From assembly GCF_021390425.1 (NCBI RefSeq), contig NZ_JAJUWY010000001.1:124001-188000 (forward strand): 64,000 nucleotides of DNA. Reading direction: 5' to 3'. The notes beneath the pieces are model-generated. The model saw only the letters and a program-made list of their open reading frames with translations, ran no database searches and was not told the DNA's origin. Origin of the DNA: Lysobacter sp. GX 14042 (GTDB taxonomy: Bacteria > Pseudomonadota > Gammaproteobacteria > Xanthomonadales > Xanthomonadaceae). Made by a program: the position numbers and the translations under genes. Shown piece by piece: positions 20,883-31,469 of the stretch (its first letter is position 1; each line of letters begins with the position of its first letter).

Positions 20883-22517
20883 ATGTCGCAACCGCTACGC
20901 ATCGCCTTTGCCCAGTTCGATTTCCCGGTCGGCGCGGTGGACGGGAACGCCAGCCGGATCGTCGAGCTGATCGCCGAGGCCCGCGACGGCTTTGGCGCCG
21001 ACCTCATCGCGTTCCCGGAACTGGCGCTCAGCGGCTATCCGCCCGAGGACCTGCTGCTGCGCCCGTCCTTCCTGCGCGACTGCCACCAGGCGATGGAACG
21101 GATCGCCTCGGCCGCCACCGGGATCACCGCCATCGTCGGCTGGCCCGAATCAATGGGGTCGGTGGTCTACAACTCGGCCAGCCTCCTTCGCGACGGCAGG
21201 ATCGAACACACCTATCGCAAGCGCGAGCTGCCCAATTACGCGGTGTTCGACGAGCGGCGCTACTTCGAGCTCGACCCTGACGGCGGGGACTGCGTCTTCG
21301 AGCTCAACGGCATCCAGGTCGGGCTGCTGGTGTGCGAGGACCTGTGGTTCCGCGAGCCGCTGGCCAGCACCATCGCGGCCGGGGCGGAGCTGGTGGTCTC
21401 GATCCACGCCTCGCCGTTCGAGCGCGACAAGCGCGGGCGGCGCGACCAGCTGCTGGAGGACGTGACCCGCGCCCACGGGGTGCCGGTCGCCTACGTCAAC
21501 TGCGTGGGTGGCCAGGACGCGGTGGTGTTCGACGGCGGCTCGCTGGTGGCCGACGGCGATGGCGCGGTGCACCCGGCCGGGGTGGCGTTCCAGGAACAGC
21601 TGCTGGTGGTCGACCATGACCCCGGCAGCCGCCGTTTCGCCCCGGTGCAGTGGGTCGACGACGGCGACGAGAGCCGCGATGCGATGGCCTGGCGGGCGGT
21701 GGTCTGCGGCATCCGCGACTACTGCCGCAAGAACGGCTTCGACAAGGTCTGGCTGGGGCTCTCCGGCGGGCTGGACTCCGCGGTGGTGCTGGCGCTGGCG
21801 GTCGACGCGATCGGTGCCGACAACGTCACCGCCGTGCGCCTGCCCTCGCGCTACACGGTCGGACTGTCCAACGACCTGGCCGCCGAGCAGTGCGCCGAGC
21901 AGGGCGTGCGGATGCTCACCCTGCCGATCGAAGGCCCGTTCCAGGCCTTCCTGGACACGCTGTCGGAATGCTTCGAGGGCCGGCCGGCCGACACCACCGA
22001 GGAGAACCTGCAGTCACGCATCCGCGGCGCGATGATGATGGCGCTGACCAACAAGTTCCACGGCCTGCTGCTGACCACCGGCAACAAGAGCGAGTACGCA
22101 GTCGGCTACGCCACCATCTACGGCGACATGGCCGGCGGCTACGCCCCGCTCAAGGACCTGTACAAGACCGAGGTCTACGAACTGGCGCGCTGGCGCAACA
22201 CGGTGGGCGACCCGGTGATCCCGGTCGGGGTGATCGAGCGACCGCCGTCGGCCGAGCTGGCGCCGGACCAGCGCGACCAGGACTCGCTGCCGCCCTACGA
22301 CGTGCTCGACGCGATCCTGCGCCGCCACATCGATGGCGAGCAGTCGGGCGGGGAAATCACCCGCGCCGGCTTCGATGCCGGCACCGTCGAACGGGTGTTG
22401 CGGCTGGTGCGGATCGGCGAATGGAAGCGGCACCAGGCCGCGCCGGGTCCGAAGGTCTCGCGCCGGGCGTTCGGGCGCGAGCGGCGCTACCCGATCACCA
22501 ACGGGTACCGCGGGTAG
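20883..22517 (+). CDS. nadE: Glutamine-dependent NAD+ synthetase
   Basis: A 544-residue two-domain enzyme that amidates deamido-NAD. The N-terminal nitrilase-like amidase has its catalytic triad: Glu in FPELALSGYPPEDLLL, Lys in YRKRELPNYAVFDERRYF, and Cys in VGLLVCEDLWF. The C-terminal synthetase has the ATP-binding P-loop GLSGGLDSAVVLALAVDA near residue 295. Start ATG at 20883. It converges with bamD, whose stop codon is only 3 bp away. Confidence 0.95.
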   Translation: MSQPLRIAFAQFDFPVGAVDGNASRIVELIAEARDGFGADLIAFPELALSGYPPEDLLLRPSFLRDCHQAMERIASAATGITAIVGWPESMGSVVYNSASLLRDGRIEHTYRKRELPNYAVFDERRYFELDPDGGDCVFELNGIQVGLLVCEDLWFREPLASTIAAGAELVVSIHASPFERDKRGRRDQLLEDVTRAHGVPVAYVNCVGGQDAVVFDGGSLVADGDGAVHPAGVAFQEQLLVVDHDPGSRRFAPVQWVDDGDESRDAMAWRAVVCGIRDYCRKNGFDKVWLGLSGGLDSAVVLALAVDAIGADNVTAVRLPSRYTVGLSNDLAAEQCAEQGVRMLTLPIEGPFQAFLDTLSECFEGRPADTTEENLQSRIRGAMMMALTNKFHGLLLTTGNKSEYAVGYATIYGDMAGGYAPLKDLYKTEVYELARWRNTVGDPVIPVGVIERPPSAELAPDQRDQDSLPPYDVLDAILRRHIDGEQSGGEITRAGFDAGTVERVLRLVRIGEWKRHQAAPGPKVSRRAFGRERRYPITNGYRG

Positions 22518-22520
22518 GCC

Positions 22521-23375
22521 TCAGTAGCTCATGTCCAGCGCGGTCTTCTCCGAACCGACCGGATTGAGCTTGCGCCAGGTGCCCGGGTGGCGCGGCCAGT
22601 CGCCGCTCAGGTACGGGTGCGCCGGGTTGGTTTCCCGCAGCTGCTGGCGGGCGGTGCCGGCCAGGGCCTCGTTGCCCAGGCCGTCGTACGCCGCCGCCAG
22701 CAGGGCGATGGCGTCGTCGCGGTAGCGGCTCTGCGGGTAGCTCTCGAGCAGGTAGTTGGCCCGCTCGGTCGCCGCCACGAAGGCGGTACGGCGCAGGTAG
22801 TACAGGCCGGCCTCGACCTCGTGGCGGGCGAACACCTCGCGCAGCTCGCCCATGCGCTCGGCGGCGTCGGTGGCGTAGCGGCTGTTGGGGTAGCGCTCGG
22901 TGACGATCTCGAAATCGTTGTAGGCCTGGCGGTGGGTCGCCATGTCGCGGCGGCTCGGGTCCAGGCTCCAGACCCGCTGCAGGAACACCGTGTCGCGACT
23001 GGAGTTCACCAGCCCGCGCAGGTAGTACATGTACGCCGCGTGGCGGTGGGTCGGGTAGGTGCGCAGGAAGCGGTCGATGCTGCTGATCGCCTCCTCGTGC
23101 CGGCCGGCCTTGTACTGGGCGTAGGCGGTCTCGATCAGCGCCTGCTCGGTGTAGGGACCGTACGGGTACTGCGCGACCAGCCGGCGGTAGGCGGTGGCCG
23201 CCCCGCTCCAGTTGCCCCGGGTCATGGCCTGGTGGCCTTCCTCGTACAGGTCCTCGGCCGGCACGTTCTCCGGGGCCTCGCGGTCCTTCTTGAACATCGC
23301 GCAGCCGCTGGCGGCAAACGACACGATCAGGGCGAGCGCGACGAGGCGCAGCAATGCGGTGGGGCTTCGGGTCAT
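22521..23375 (-). CDS. bamD: Outer-membrane assembly lipoprotein BamD
   Basis: A 284-residue lipoprotein of the BAM complex that folds outer-membrane beta-barrels. Signal sequence [20 protein letters not shown] has lipobox ASGC. TPR-like helices follow: [54 protein letters not shown] and others. The ATG at 23375 gives the normal leader. Divergently arranged with rluD across 76 bp, a layout conserved in many proteobacteria. Confidence 0.95.
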   Translation of the reverse strand: MTRSPTALLRLVALALIVSFAASGCAMFKKDREAPENVPAEDLYEEGHQAMTRGNWSGAATAYRRLVAQYPYGPYTEQALIETAYAQYKAGRHEEAISSIDRFLRTYPTHRHAAYMYYLRGLVNSSRDTVFLQRVWSLDPSRRDMATHRQAYNDFEIVTERYPNSRYATDAAERMGELREVFARHEVEAGLYYLRRTAFVAATERANYLLESYPQSRYRDDAIALLAAAYDGLGNEALAGTARQQLRETNPAHPYLSGDWPRHPGTWRKLNPVGSEKTALDMSY

Positions 23376-23451
23376 GGGGTCGATCAAGGGCGCCGGGGCA
23401 CGAAGGGCCGATAATAGCAGTCCCGCACCCCGCGTCCTTGAACATCCCCAC

Positions 23452-24423
23452 ATGCCCGCAGACGCCATCGAGCTCCGCGCCACCGTCCCCGACAGCGCCG
23501 CCGGCCGCCGCTTCGACGCCGTGCTGGCCGAGCTGTTCCCCGAGCACTCCCGTTCCCGGCTGGCCGGCTGGATCAAGTCCGGCCAGGCGCGGCTGGACGG
23601 GCGCGAGGTCCGCCCGCGCGAAACCCTCCACGGCGGCGAGCAGGTGACCGTCCAGGCCGAGGCGGAGGTCCGCACCGATGCCGGCGCGGAGGACATCCCG
23701 CTGTCGATCCTGTACGAGGACGCACACGTGATCGTGGTCGACAAGCCGGCCGGGCTGGTGGTCCACCCCGGCGCCGGCAACCCGACCGGCACCCTGGTCA
23801 ACGCCCTGCTGCACCACGACCCGGGCCTTGAGGCGCTGCCGCGCGCGGGCATCGTCCACCGGCTCGACAAGGACACCTCCGGGGTGATGGTGGTCACCCG
23901 CAGCCCGCAGGCGCACGCCGCGCTGAGCGACCAGCTGTCCTCGCGCGAGGTCCACCGGCAGTACCTGGCGGTGGTGGTCGGCGCGCTGGTCGCCGGCGGC
24001 ACCGCCGATGCGCCGATCGACCGCCACCCGCGCGACCGGCTGCGCATGGCGGTGCGCGGCGACGGCCGCGAGGCGGTGACCCACTTCCGCCTGCGCGAAC
24101 GCTTCCGCATCCACACCCTGCTGGAGTGCCGGCTGGAGACCGGGCGCACGCACCAGATCCGGGTCCACATGGCGCACCTGAAGCACCCGATCGTCGGCGA
24201 TCCGGTCTACGGCGGCCCGCTGAAGCTGCCACGCGGGGCCGATCCGGCACTGGTCGAGGCGCTACGCGGCTTCCGCCGCCAGGCGCTGCACGCCGAAGTC
24301 TTGGAGTTCGTCCATCCGGCCACCGGCGAGCCGCTGCGCTGCCAGGCCCCGGTGCCGACGGACATGCAGGCGCTGGTCGAGTTGCTGCGCGAGGACGAGC
24401 GCGCCCACGCCCAGGGCCGCTGA
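23452..24423 (+). CDS. rluD: 23S rRNA pseudouridine synthase RluD
   Basis: Makes pseudouridines in helix 69 of 23S rRNA. The 323 residues contain an N-terminal S4 domain ([21 protein letters not shown]), the catalytic aspartate in [17 protein letters not shown] near residue 141, and the [19 protein letters not shown] motif. Start ATG at 23452. The pgeF gene begins 1 bp after its stop, so the two are probably co-translated, as often seen for rluD-pgeF. Confidence 0.95.
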   Translation: MPADAIELRATVPDSAAGRRFDAVLAELFPEHSRSRLAGWIKSGQARLDGREVRPRETLHGGEQVTVQAEAEVRTDAGAEDIPLSILYEDAHVIVVDKPAGLVVHPGAGNPTGTLVNALLHHDPGLEALPRAGIVHRLDKDTSGVMVVTRSPQAHAALSDQLSSREVHRQYLAVVVGALVAGGTADAPIDRHPRDRLRMAVRGDGREAVTHFRLRERFRIHTLLECRLETGRTHQIRVHMAHLKHPIVGDPVYGGPLKLPRGADPALVEALRGFRRQALHAEVLEFVHPATGEPLRCQAPVPTDMQALVELLREDERAHAQGR

Positions 24424-24424
24424 C

Positions 24425-25774
24425 ATGCACCCCGCGCTGCTGGCGGCCGACTGGCCGGCACCCGCACGGATCCGGGGCGTGGTCACCCTGCGCCGGGGTG
24501 CGGGCGTCTCGGCGGCCCCGTTCGACCGCTTCAACCTGGGTTCGCGTTGCGGTGACGACCCCGCCGCGGTGGCCGCCAACCGCGCCGCGCTGGCGCGCAT
24601 CGCCGGGCTGCCGGCCCCACCCGCCTGGCTGCGCCAGGTGCACGGCAGCGGGGTGGTACGCATCGATCGATCGCCCGCACCCGGTGCGCGCGAGCCGGAG
24701 GCCGACGCCGCGGTGACCGGCACGCCCGGCGTGGTGCTGGCGATCCTGACCGCCGACTGCCTGCCGGTGCTGCTGTGCGATCGCGACGGCAGCCGGATCG
24801 GCGCCGCCCACGCCGGCTGGCGCGGACTGGCCGCCGGCGTGCTGGAGGCCACCGTCGCGGCCATGCAGGTTCCCCCTGCGCGCCTGATCGCCTGGCTCGG
24901 CCCGGCCGCCGGGCCGGCGCATTACGAGATCGGCGCCGAGGTGCGCGAGGCCTTTACCGACCATGATCCGGCCGCGGCCAGCGCCTTCCGCGCCACCCGT
25001 CCGGGCCACTGGCGGGTTGACCTGTACGCCCTGGCCCGCCAGCGGCTGCAGGCCGCGGGCCTGGCGGCCGCGGACCTCCACGGCGGCGGTCTGTGCACGA
25101 TCGGCGATCCGGGCCGGTTCTTCTCCCACCGGCGCGACGGCCGCGGCGGCCGCCTGGCCACGCTGGCGTGGATCCGTCCCAGGGCGCGGCTTGATCGGGA
25201 CCGGCCCAGCCCGCATCTGTGGGGCTGGCCCCCATCGCGAGATCCCATGAGCCTGCAGCAGACCCTCGACGCCGTTCCCGGCGTGCACGCCCGCCCCGCC
25301 GAAACCACCGGCTTCGTGTTCAACCACACGATGCTGCGGGTGAAGGACATCACCCGCTCGCTGGACTTCTACACCCGCGTGCTGGGCTACAGCCTGGTCG
25401 ACGTGCGCGAATTCCCCGAGGCGCAGTTCAGCCTCTACTTCCTGGCCTACGTGGACGACACCGCCGCACTGCCAGAGGAGCCCCGCGCGCGCCGCGAATG
25501 GCTGGCCCGCCAGCAGGGCGTGCTCGAACTGACCCACAACCACGGCACCGAGAACGACGCGGAGTTCGCCTACCACGACGGCAACAGCGACCCGCGCGGC
25601 TTCGGCCACCTGTGCGTCTCGGTACCCGACGTGGTCGCCGCCTGCGCGCGCTTCGAGCAGCTCGGCGTGCCGTTCCAGAAGCGGCTGAGCGACGGGCGGA
25701 TGAAGTCCCTGGCCTTCATCAAGGACCCCGACGGCTACTGGGTCGAGATCATCCAGCCCACCCCGCTCCCGTAG
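24425..25774 (+). CDS. pgeF: PgeF (peptidoglycan editing factor) in frame with glyoxalase I
   Basis: One uninterrupted frame of 449 codons joins two normally separate proteins. Residues 1 to about 250 are PgeF/YfiH, the multicopper-oxidase-like fold now linked to removing wrong amino acids from cell-wall precursors. Its metal-site motifs are RQVHG, TADCLPVLL and AAHAGWRGLAAGV. The usual PgeF end (GRLATLAWI) is reached near residue 255, but no stop follows. A short Arg/Pro/Trp-rich linker leads directly into a glyoxalase I domain starting at residue 275. Either a true fusion or loss of the pgeF stop; a sequencing indel is possible, since a TGA exists in another frame at 25192. Confidence 0.75.
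   Translation: MHPALLAADWPAPARIRGVVTLRRGAGVSAAPFDRFNLGSRCGDDPAAVAANRAALARIAGLPAPPAWLRQVHGSGVVRIDRSPAPGAREPEADAAVTGTPGVVLAILTADCLPVLLCDRDGSRIGAAHAGWRGLAAGVLEATVAAMQVPPARLIAWLGPAAGPAHYEIGAEVREAFTDHDPAAASAFRATRPGHWRVDLYALARQRLQAAGLAAADLHGGGLCTIGDPGRFFSHRRDGRGGRLATLAWIRPRARLDRDRPSPHLWGWPPSRDPMSLQQTLDAVPGVHARPAETTGFVFNHTMLRVKDITRSLDFYTRVLGYSLVDVREFPEAQFSLYFLAYVDDTAALPEEPRARREWLARQQGVLELTHNHGTENDAEFAYHDGNSDPRGFGHLCVSVPDVVAACARFEQLGVPFQKRLSDGRMKSLAFIKDPDGYWVEIIQPTPLP
25247..25774 (+). CDS. gloA: Lactoylglutathione lyase (glyoxalase I), own start inside the fused frame
   Basis: Isomerises the methylglyoxal-glutathione hemithioacetal to S-lactoylglutathione. If translated alone from the ATG at 25247 it has 175 residues. 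It is the long Zn2+-type (human/yeast-like) class, with the extra segment around AALPEEPRARREWLARQQG. Metal ligands appear intact: His in FNHTMLRV, Glu in LELTHNHG, His in GFGHLCVSV and Glu in YWVEIIQP. A weak GAGA lies upstream of the internal ATG. Expression as a separate protein is the conventional expectation. Confidence 0.85.
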   Translation: MSLQQTLDAVPGVHARPAETTGFVFNHTMLRVKDITRSLDFYTRVLGYSLVDVREFPEAQFSLYFLAYVDDTAALPEEPRARREWLARQQGVLELTHNHGTENDAEFAYHDGNSDPRGFGHLCVSVPDVVAACARFEQLGVPFQKRLSDGRMKSLAFIKDPDGYWVEIIQPTPLP

Positions 25775-25785
25775 CTGGCGTAGGG

Positions 25786-27168
25786 TTACGCCGCGCGCAA
25801 CGCATCCAGGAATTCGTTGCGCCAGCGGGTGATGTCGTAATCGCGCAGCCGGGCCATCATCGGCTGCCAGCGCTGGCGGCGTTCCTCCAGCGGCATCGCC
25901 GCGGCGCGGGCGATCGCGGCCGCCACCCCGTCCAGGTCGTAGGGGTTCACCAGCAGGGCGCCGTCCATTTCCCGGGCGGCGCCGGCGAACAGCGACAGCA
26001 CCAGCACGCCCGGGTCCTCCGGGTCCTGGGCCGCCACGTACTCCTTGGCGACCAGGTTCATGCCGTCGCGCAAGGGCGTCACCAGCCCCACCCGCGCCTG
26101 GCGGTAGAAGCCGGTCAGGGTGGCGTGGGGGTAGTTGCGGTTGACGTAGCGCATCGGCGTCCAGTCCGCGTCTGCCCAGCTGCCGTTGACGTGGCCGGCC
26201 AGTTGCTCGAGCTCGGCCCGCAGCTCCTGGTATTCCGGCACCCCACCGCGCGAGACCGGGGCGATCTGCAGGAAGGTCAGCCGGTCGCGCTGGTCCGGGT
26301 ACTCCTGCAGGTAGCGCTCGAACGCGCGGAAGCGCTCGGGCAGTCCCTTGGAGTAATCCAGCCGGTCCACGCCGATCGCCAGCTGGCGGTGGCCCAGGCT
26401 CTCCGACAGGCGCCTGGAACTGCCGCGGTCCACCGAGGCCTCGGCCAACTGGCTGATGTGCGCGGTGTCGATGCTGATCGGGAAGGCCCCGGCCTTCAGC
26501 CGGTGCCCGCTTGCGGTCTCCAGCAACCCGGTGTCGATCACCCGGCCGCGCCCGAACAGTCGCACGTAGTCCTGGAACCGCTCCAGGTCACGCACCGTCT
26601 GGAAACCCACCAGGTCGTGCGAGGACAGGCCCTCGAACAGCTCCTCGTGGTGCGGCAGCCCCGCCAGCAGGTCCGATGACGGCATCGGCACATGGAGGAA
26701 GAAGCCCAGCTTGCAGCGCACGCCGGCCTGGCGCAGCAGCCGCGCCAGCGGAATCAGGTGGTAGTCGTGGATCCAGACGATGTCATCGTCGCGCAGCCGC
26801 GGAGCGAGGGTGCGGGCGAAGCGCTCGTTGACCCGCCGGTAGCCCCGGTAGCTGCCGCGGTCGTAGTCGACCAGGTCCAGCCGGAAATGCAGCAGCGGCC
26901 ACAGCGCGCGGTTGGCGAAGCCGTTGTAGTACTCGTCGTGGTCCTGTTGCGACAGGTCCACGGTGAGATAGTCGATGTGCCGGCCGCCCGCGACCTCAAG
27001 CCGGTGTTCGTGGAGCACCCCGCAGTCCCCGGCGCCGACCTGCCCGCTCCACCCGAACCACACCCCGCCGGTTTCTTCCAGCGCCGCCTGCAGGGCGACC
27101 ATCAGGCCACCGGAACCGGGCTGGCCGGGTTGCGGGACGCGGTTGGACACGACGACCAGCCTGGACAC
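25786..27168 (-). CDS. otsA: Trehalose-6-phosphate synthase OtsA
   Basis: GT20 glycosyltransferase of 460 residues joining UDP-glucose (or another NDP-glucose) and glucose-6-phosphate. Motifs: VVVSNRVP at the start, [38 protein letters not shown], and [17 protein letters not shown] assign the GTG at 27168 as start because AGGAG lies seven bases upstream and the protein then begins [12 protein letters not shown]; no suitable ATG exists. It is separated from otsB-GH15 by about 5 kb and lies on the opposite strand. Confidence 0.93.
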   Translation of the reverse strand: MSRLVVVSNRVPQPGQPGSGGLMVALQAALEETGGVWFGWSGQVGAGDCGVLHEHRLEVAGGRHIDYLTVDLSQQDHDEYYNGFANRALWPLLHFRLDLVDYDRGSYRGYRRVNERFARTLAPRLRDDDIVWIHDYHLIPLARLLRQAGVRCKLGFFLHVPMPSSDLLAGLPHHEELFEGLSSHDLVGFQTVRDLERFQDYVRLFGRGRVIDTGLLETASGHRLKAGAFPISIDTAHISQLAEASVDRGSSRRLSESLGHRQLAIGVDRLDYSKGLPERFRAFERYLQEYPDQRDRLTFLQIAPVSRGGVPEYQELRAELEQLAGHVNGSWADADWTPMRYVNRNYPHATLTGFYRQARVGLVTPLRDGMNLVAKEYVAAQDPEDPGVLVLSLFAGAAREMDGALLVNPYDLDGVAAAIARAAAMPLEERRQRWQPMMARLRDYDITRWRNEFLDALRAA

Positions 27169-27298
27169 GGTACGGCTCCTCGGCAGCGGACGCGCCCCGC
27201 CGGGATGCCGGGGCGTCGGCCCGGCACGCATTGGCCGGACAGCACGACAGCATGGACGGCGGCCCGTATCGCGCCCGTGAACGGGCCGGCCCTCCATG

Positions 27299-27321
27299 AA
27301 AAAGGCCGCCCGGGGGCGGCC
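27299..27321 (-). terminator. Intrinsic terminator after sucD
   Basis: Read on the minus strand, stem GGCCGCC/GGCGGCC with a 4-base loop is followed by five T residues, 27 bp beyond the sucD stop. This is a good rho-independent terminator for the sucCD transcript. The T-run side is minus-strand only. Confidence 0.85.
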
Positions 27322-27347
27322 TCTTCCTTGCAGCGCGTGCGCCGGGA

Positions 27348-28220
27348 TCAGCCCAGGCGCCTGGCGATTGCCTCGCCCAGGTCGCCCGGCGACTTCACCG
27401 TGGTGACGCCGGCCTTCTCCAGGGCCTCGAACTTGCCCTCGGCGGTGCCGGAGCCGCCGGAGGCGATCGCCCCCGCGTGGCCCATGCGCTTGCCCTTCGG
27501 CGCGCTGGCGCCGGCAATGAAGCCGACCACCGGCTTGGTCACGTATTCGGCGATGAACCCGGCCGCCTCTTCCTCGGCACTGCCGCCGATCTCGCCGACC
27601 ATGATGATGCCCTCGGTCTGCTCGTCGTCCTGGAACAGCTTGAGCGCGTCGATGAAGCTGGTGCCGTGGATCGGATCGCCGCCGATGCCGATGACGGTCG
27701 ACTGGCCCAGGCCGGCGGCGGTGGTCTGCTTGACCGCCTCGTAGGTCAGCGTGCCCGAACGCGACACGATGCCGACCTTGCCCGGCTGGTGGATGTGGCC
27801 CGGCATGATGCCGATCTTGCACTCGCCCGGGGTGATCACGCCGGGGCAGTTCGGGCCGATCAGGACCACGTCGTCGTAGTCGCGCAGCACGTTCTTGACC
27901 CGCAGCATGTCCAGCACCGGGATGCCCTCGGTGATGCAGACGATGACGGTGATGCCGGCATCGGCGGCCTCGAGGATCGCATCGGCGGCGAACGGTGGCG
28001 GCACGTAGATGACCGAGGCGTTGGCGCCGGTCTGGTCGACCGCGTCGGCGACGGTGTTGAACACCGGCAGGCCCAGGTGCTCGGTACCGCCCTTGCCCGG
28101 GGTCACGCCACCGACGACCCGGGTGCCGTATTCGAGCATCTGCTCGGCGTGGAAGGTGCCCTGCGAGCCGGTGAAGCCCTGCACGATCACCTTGGTGTCT
28201 TTGTTGATCAATACGCTCAT
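27348..28220 (-). CDS. sucD: Succinyl-CoA synthetase alpha subunit
   Basis: TCA-cycle enzyme subunit (290 residues) that carries the phosphohistidine. N-terminal CoA-binding Rossmann fold: [19 protein letters not shown]; ligase region with [21 protein letters not shown]. The phosphorylated histidine is in [16 protein letters not shown] near residue 245. Starts 14 bp after the sucC stop, so it is co-transcribed with it. Confidence 0.97.
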   Translation of the reverse strand: MSVLINKDTKVIVQGFTGSQGTFHAEQMLEYGTRVVGGVTPGKGGTEHLGLPVFNTVADAVDQTGANASVIYVPPPFAADAILEAADAGITVIVCITEGIPVLDMLRVKNVLRDYDDVVLIGPNCPGVITPGECKIGIMPGHIHQPGKVGIVSRSGTLTYEAVKQTTAAGLGQSTVIGIGGDPIHGTSFIDALKLFQDDEQTEGIIMVGEIGGSAEEEAAGFIAEYVTKPVVGFIAGASAPKGKRMGHAGAIASGGSGTAEGKFEALEKAGVTTVKSPGDLGEAIARRLG

Positions 28221-28234
28221 TGGATTTCCTATGC

Positions 28235-29398
<1,164 letters not shown>

Positions 29399-29543
29399 GC
29401 GTCACCGACAGGTGTGGAGGACGTCCCACGCGGAAAGCGGCCAGCAAGCGGCCCGGCGCGAGGGGGCCCGCTATTGTCGCCGATCGGCGGGAAGCGGGCA
29501 AAACGCGCCATACTCGGCAAGGGGGAGACACGGGGATCCACGC

Positions 29544-31139
29544 TTGCCGACCACGCCAGCCAGAGCCCGACGGGGAGCCGAGCACGCCCTGCGGCGCGAG
29601 CTTTACTTCTACAGCCTGTACCGCCTGCTCGAGGCCTCGATCCTGATCCTGGTGGTGTTCGGGCCGGTCGCCGAGCTGTTCGGCCCGGCCCGCCACGAGG
29701 TCGCCGCGCGCACCATCGCGGCCACCTTCGCGATCCTCGCGGTGGTCCTGTTCGCCTTCCACCGCCGCGGCGAGTTGCGCCTGCACGCACTGCTGGGGGT
29801 CGGCTGCGACCTGGTGTTCGGACTGCTGGCGATCCACGCGATCCCGGCCGCCGGCACCGGCATTGCGCTGATGCTGCTGTTCAACGTCGGCTCGGCGGCG
29901 TTGCTGCTGCCCGCCCGGCTGGGGGCGACGGTCGCCATCGTGGCGGTCGCCGGTCTGCTGGGCGAACACCTGTGGAGCACCGTGTTCGACGGCAGCACCC
30001 GGCACCACGGCGAACCGCTGATGTTCTCGCTGGCCTTCCTTGCCCTGGCCACGGTGACCAGCGTGCTCGGCCGGCAGATGCGCGACAGCTACGCGCTGGC
30101 CGCGCACCACGGCGAGCAGGCCGCGCACCTGGTGGAGGTCAACGACCTGATCATCCGCCGCCTGCGCACCGGCGTGCTGCTGGTGGACGGCCGCAACCGG
30201 GTCAACGTGTCCAACGAGGCGGCCAGCGCGCTGCTGGGCGACCGCGTCGACGGCGAGCATGACCTCACCCTGCTCCTGCCCGAGCTCGCCCGCCGCCTGG
30301 CGGTCTGGCGCGAGACCGGGCTGGCCGACGAGACCCCGCTGCGGATCGCCAGCGACGCCCCGGAAGTGGTCCCCCGCTTCGCCCGGCTGCTGGCCGGCAG
30401 CGACCAGACCCTGGTGTTCCTGGACGATACCGCGGTGGTCTCGCGCAAGGCCGAGTCGATGACCCTGGCCACCCTGGGCCGGTTCTCCGCCAGCCTCGCC
30501 CACGAGATCCGCAACCCGCTGGCGGCGATCAACTATGCCGTGCAGCTGCTGCAGGAATCCGAGGACATCCACGCCGCCGACCGCCGCCTGCTGGAGATCA
30601 TCCACCAGCAGGGCAAGCGGATGAACGGCATCGTCGACAACGTCCTCGGCCTTGCCCGCCGCGAACCGGCCAAGCCCGAGTACGTCGAGCTGGCCGCCTT
30701 CGCCCGCCGCTTCGTCGAGGAATACCGCAGCAGCCACCCGCTGGAGCAGGACGACCTGGCCACCACCTCGAGCGAACCGCGCCTGGCCGCGCTGGTCGAC
30801 CCGCGCCAGCTGCACCAGGTGCTGACCGTCCTGGTCCACAACGCCCTGACCTACGGGCGCATGCCCGGCGAACCCGCCCGGGTGACCCTGCACGTGCACC
30901 GCGACACCCGCGGCACCCCGTTGCTGGACGTGCGCGACCGCGGCCCCGGCATCCCCGAAGGCGCCGCCCGGCAGCTGTTCCACCCCTTCTTCACCACCTC
31001 CGAGCACGGCACCGGCCTGGGCCTGTACATCGCCCGCGAGCTGTCACGCGCAAACCAGGCCTCACTCGACTACGTAGGCCTCCCCGGCGGCGGCAGCTGC
31101 TTCAGGCTGCGCCTGGCCCCGGGGCGAACAACCCCGTAG
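29544..31139 (+). CDS. pilS: Type IV pilus sensor histidine kinase PilS
   Basis: Inner-membrane kinase of 531 residues that phosphorylates PilR. The N-terminal half contains about six hydrophobic segments, followed by a PAS-like region (LIIRRLRTGVLLVDGRNRV). The dimerisation/phosphoacceptor helix is FSASLAHEIRNPLAAINYAV; the ATPase has VHNALTYGR, DVRDRGPGIPEG and GTGLGLYIARELS. No ATG fits; the TTG at 29544, after GGGGATCCACGC, gives the expected length. Its usual partner pilR is 8.4 kb away because a type VI secretion module lies between them. Confidence 0.92.
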   Translation: MPTTPARARRGAEHALRRELYFYSLYRLLEASILILVVFGPVAELFGPARHEVAARTIAATFAILAVVLFAFHRRGELRLHALLGVGCDLVFGLLAIHAIPAAGTGIALMLLFNVGSAALLLPARLGATVAIVAVAGLLGEHLWSTVFDGSTRHHGEPLMFSLAFLALATVTSVLGRQMRDSYALAAHHGEQAAHLVEVNDLIIRRLRTGVLLVDGRNRVNVSNEAASALLGDRVDGEHDLTLLLPELARRLAVWRETGLADETPLRIASDAPEVVPRFARLLAGSDQTLVFLDDTAVVSRKAESMTLATLGRFSASLAHEIRNPLAAINYAVQLLQESEDIHAADRRLLEIIHQQGKRMNGIVDNVLGLARREPAKPEYVELAAFARRFVEEYRSSHPLEQDDLATTSSEPRLAALVDPRQLHQVLTVLVHNALTYGRMPGEPARVTLHVHRDTRGTPLLDVRDRGPGIPEGAARQLFHPFFTTSEHGTGLGLYIARELSRANQASLDYVGLPGGGSCFRLRLAPGRTTP

Positions 31140-31144
31140 CCCGC

Positions 31145-31423
31145 TGGCAGTACACCGTCCCGGGCGTGGCATTCCGGTGGGTCCGCATCCTTGCCTGACT
31201 CCAACCGCGCCATCCAGGCGTCAGCTTCCCCAGCCGTTACATGCAGACCGGTGCGCTGGTAGTCCTCCCAGGCCTTGGAAGCCGTCACACGCGACGCTTC
31301 GCGCCGCTCTTCGCGATCCACATATTGCTCGACCGCCTCCAGCATCAGCCAATGGGAAGAACGTTGGCGCGCCTGGGCAAGTCGCTGGACCCGGGCCTTC
31401 AGCACCGCACGGCCATCGTCCAT
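31145..31423 (-). pseudogene. CopG-family antitoxin, C-terminal fragment
   Basis: From about 31402 down to 31165 the minus strand encodes LKARVQRLAQARQRSSHWLM, then EAVEQYVDREERREA and AWEDYQRTGLHVTAGEADAW, ending DADPPECH. This is the recognisable body of a CopG/ribbon-helix-helix antitoxin that normally precedes a ParE toxin. The N-terminal beta-strand is missing and replaced by unrelated sequence, and downstream the frame runs into the pilS 3' end. The first 45 bases match a second fragment at 33329-33373. Confidence 0.72.
31359..31403. repeat. 45-bp direct repeat, left copy
   Basis: Bases 31359-31403 match 33329-33373 at 44 of 45 positions. Both encode the RVQRLAQARQRS part of a CopG antitoxin on the minus strand. 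The copies are 1,970 bp apart and bracket the second immunity gene and the DUF3304-like gene. Confidence 0.9.
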
Positions 31424-31469
31424 GCCGGCGGCGAGCACGGTTGGCAGCAGTGCACACACGCCACGAAGA

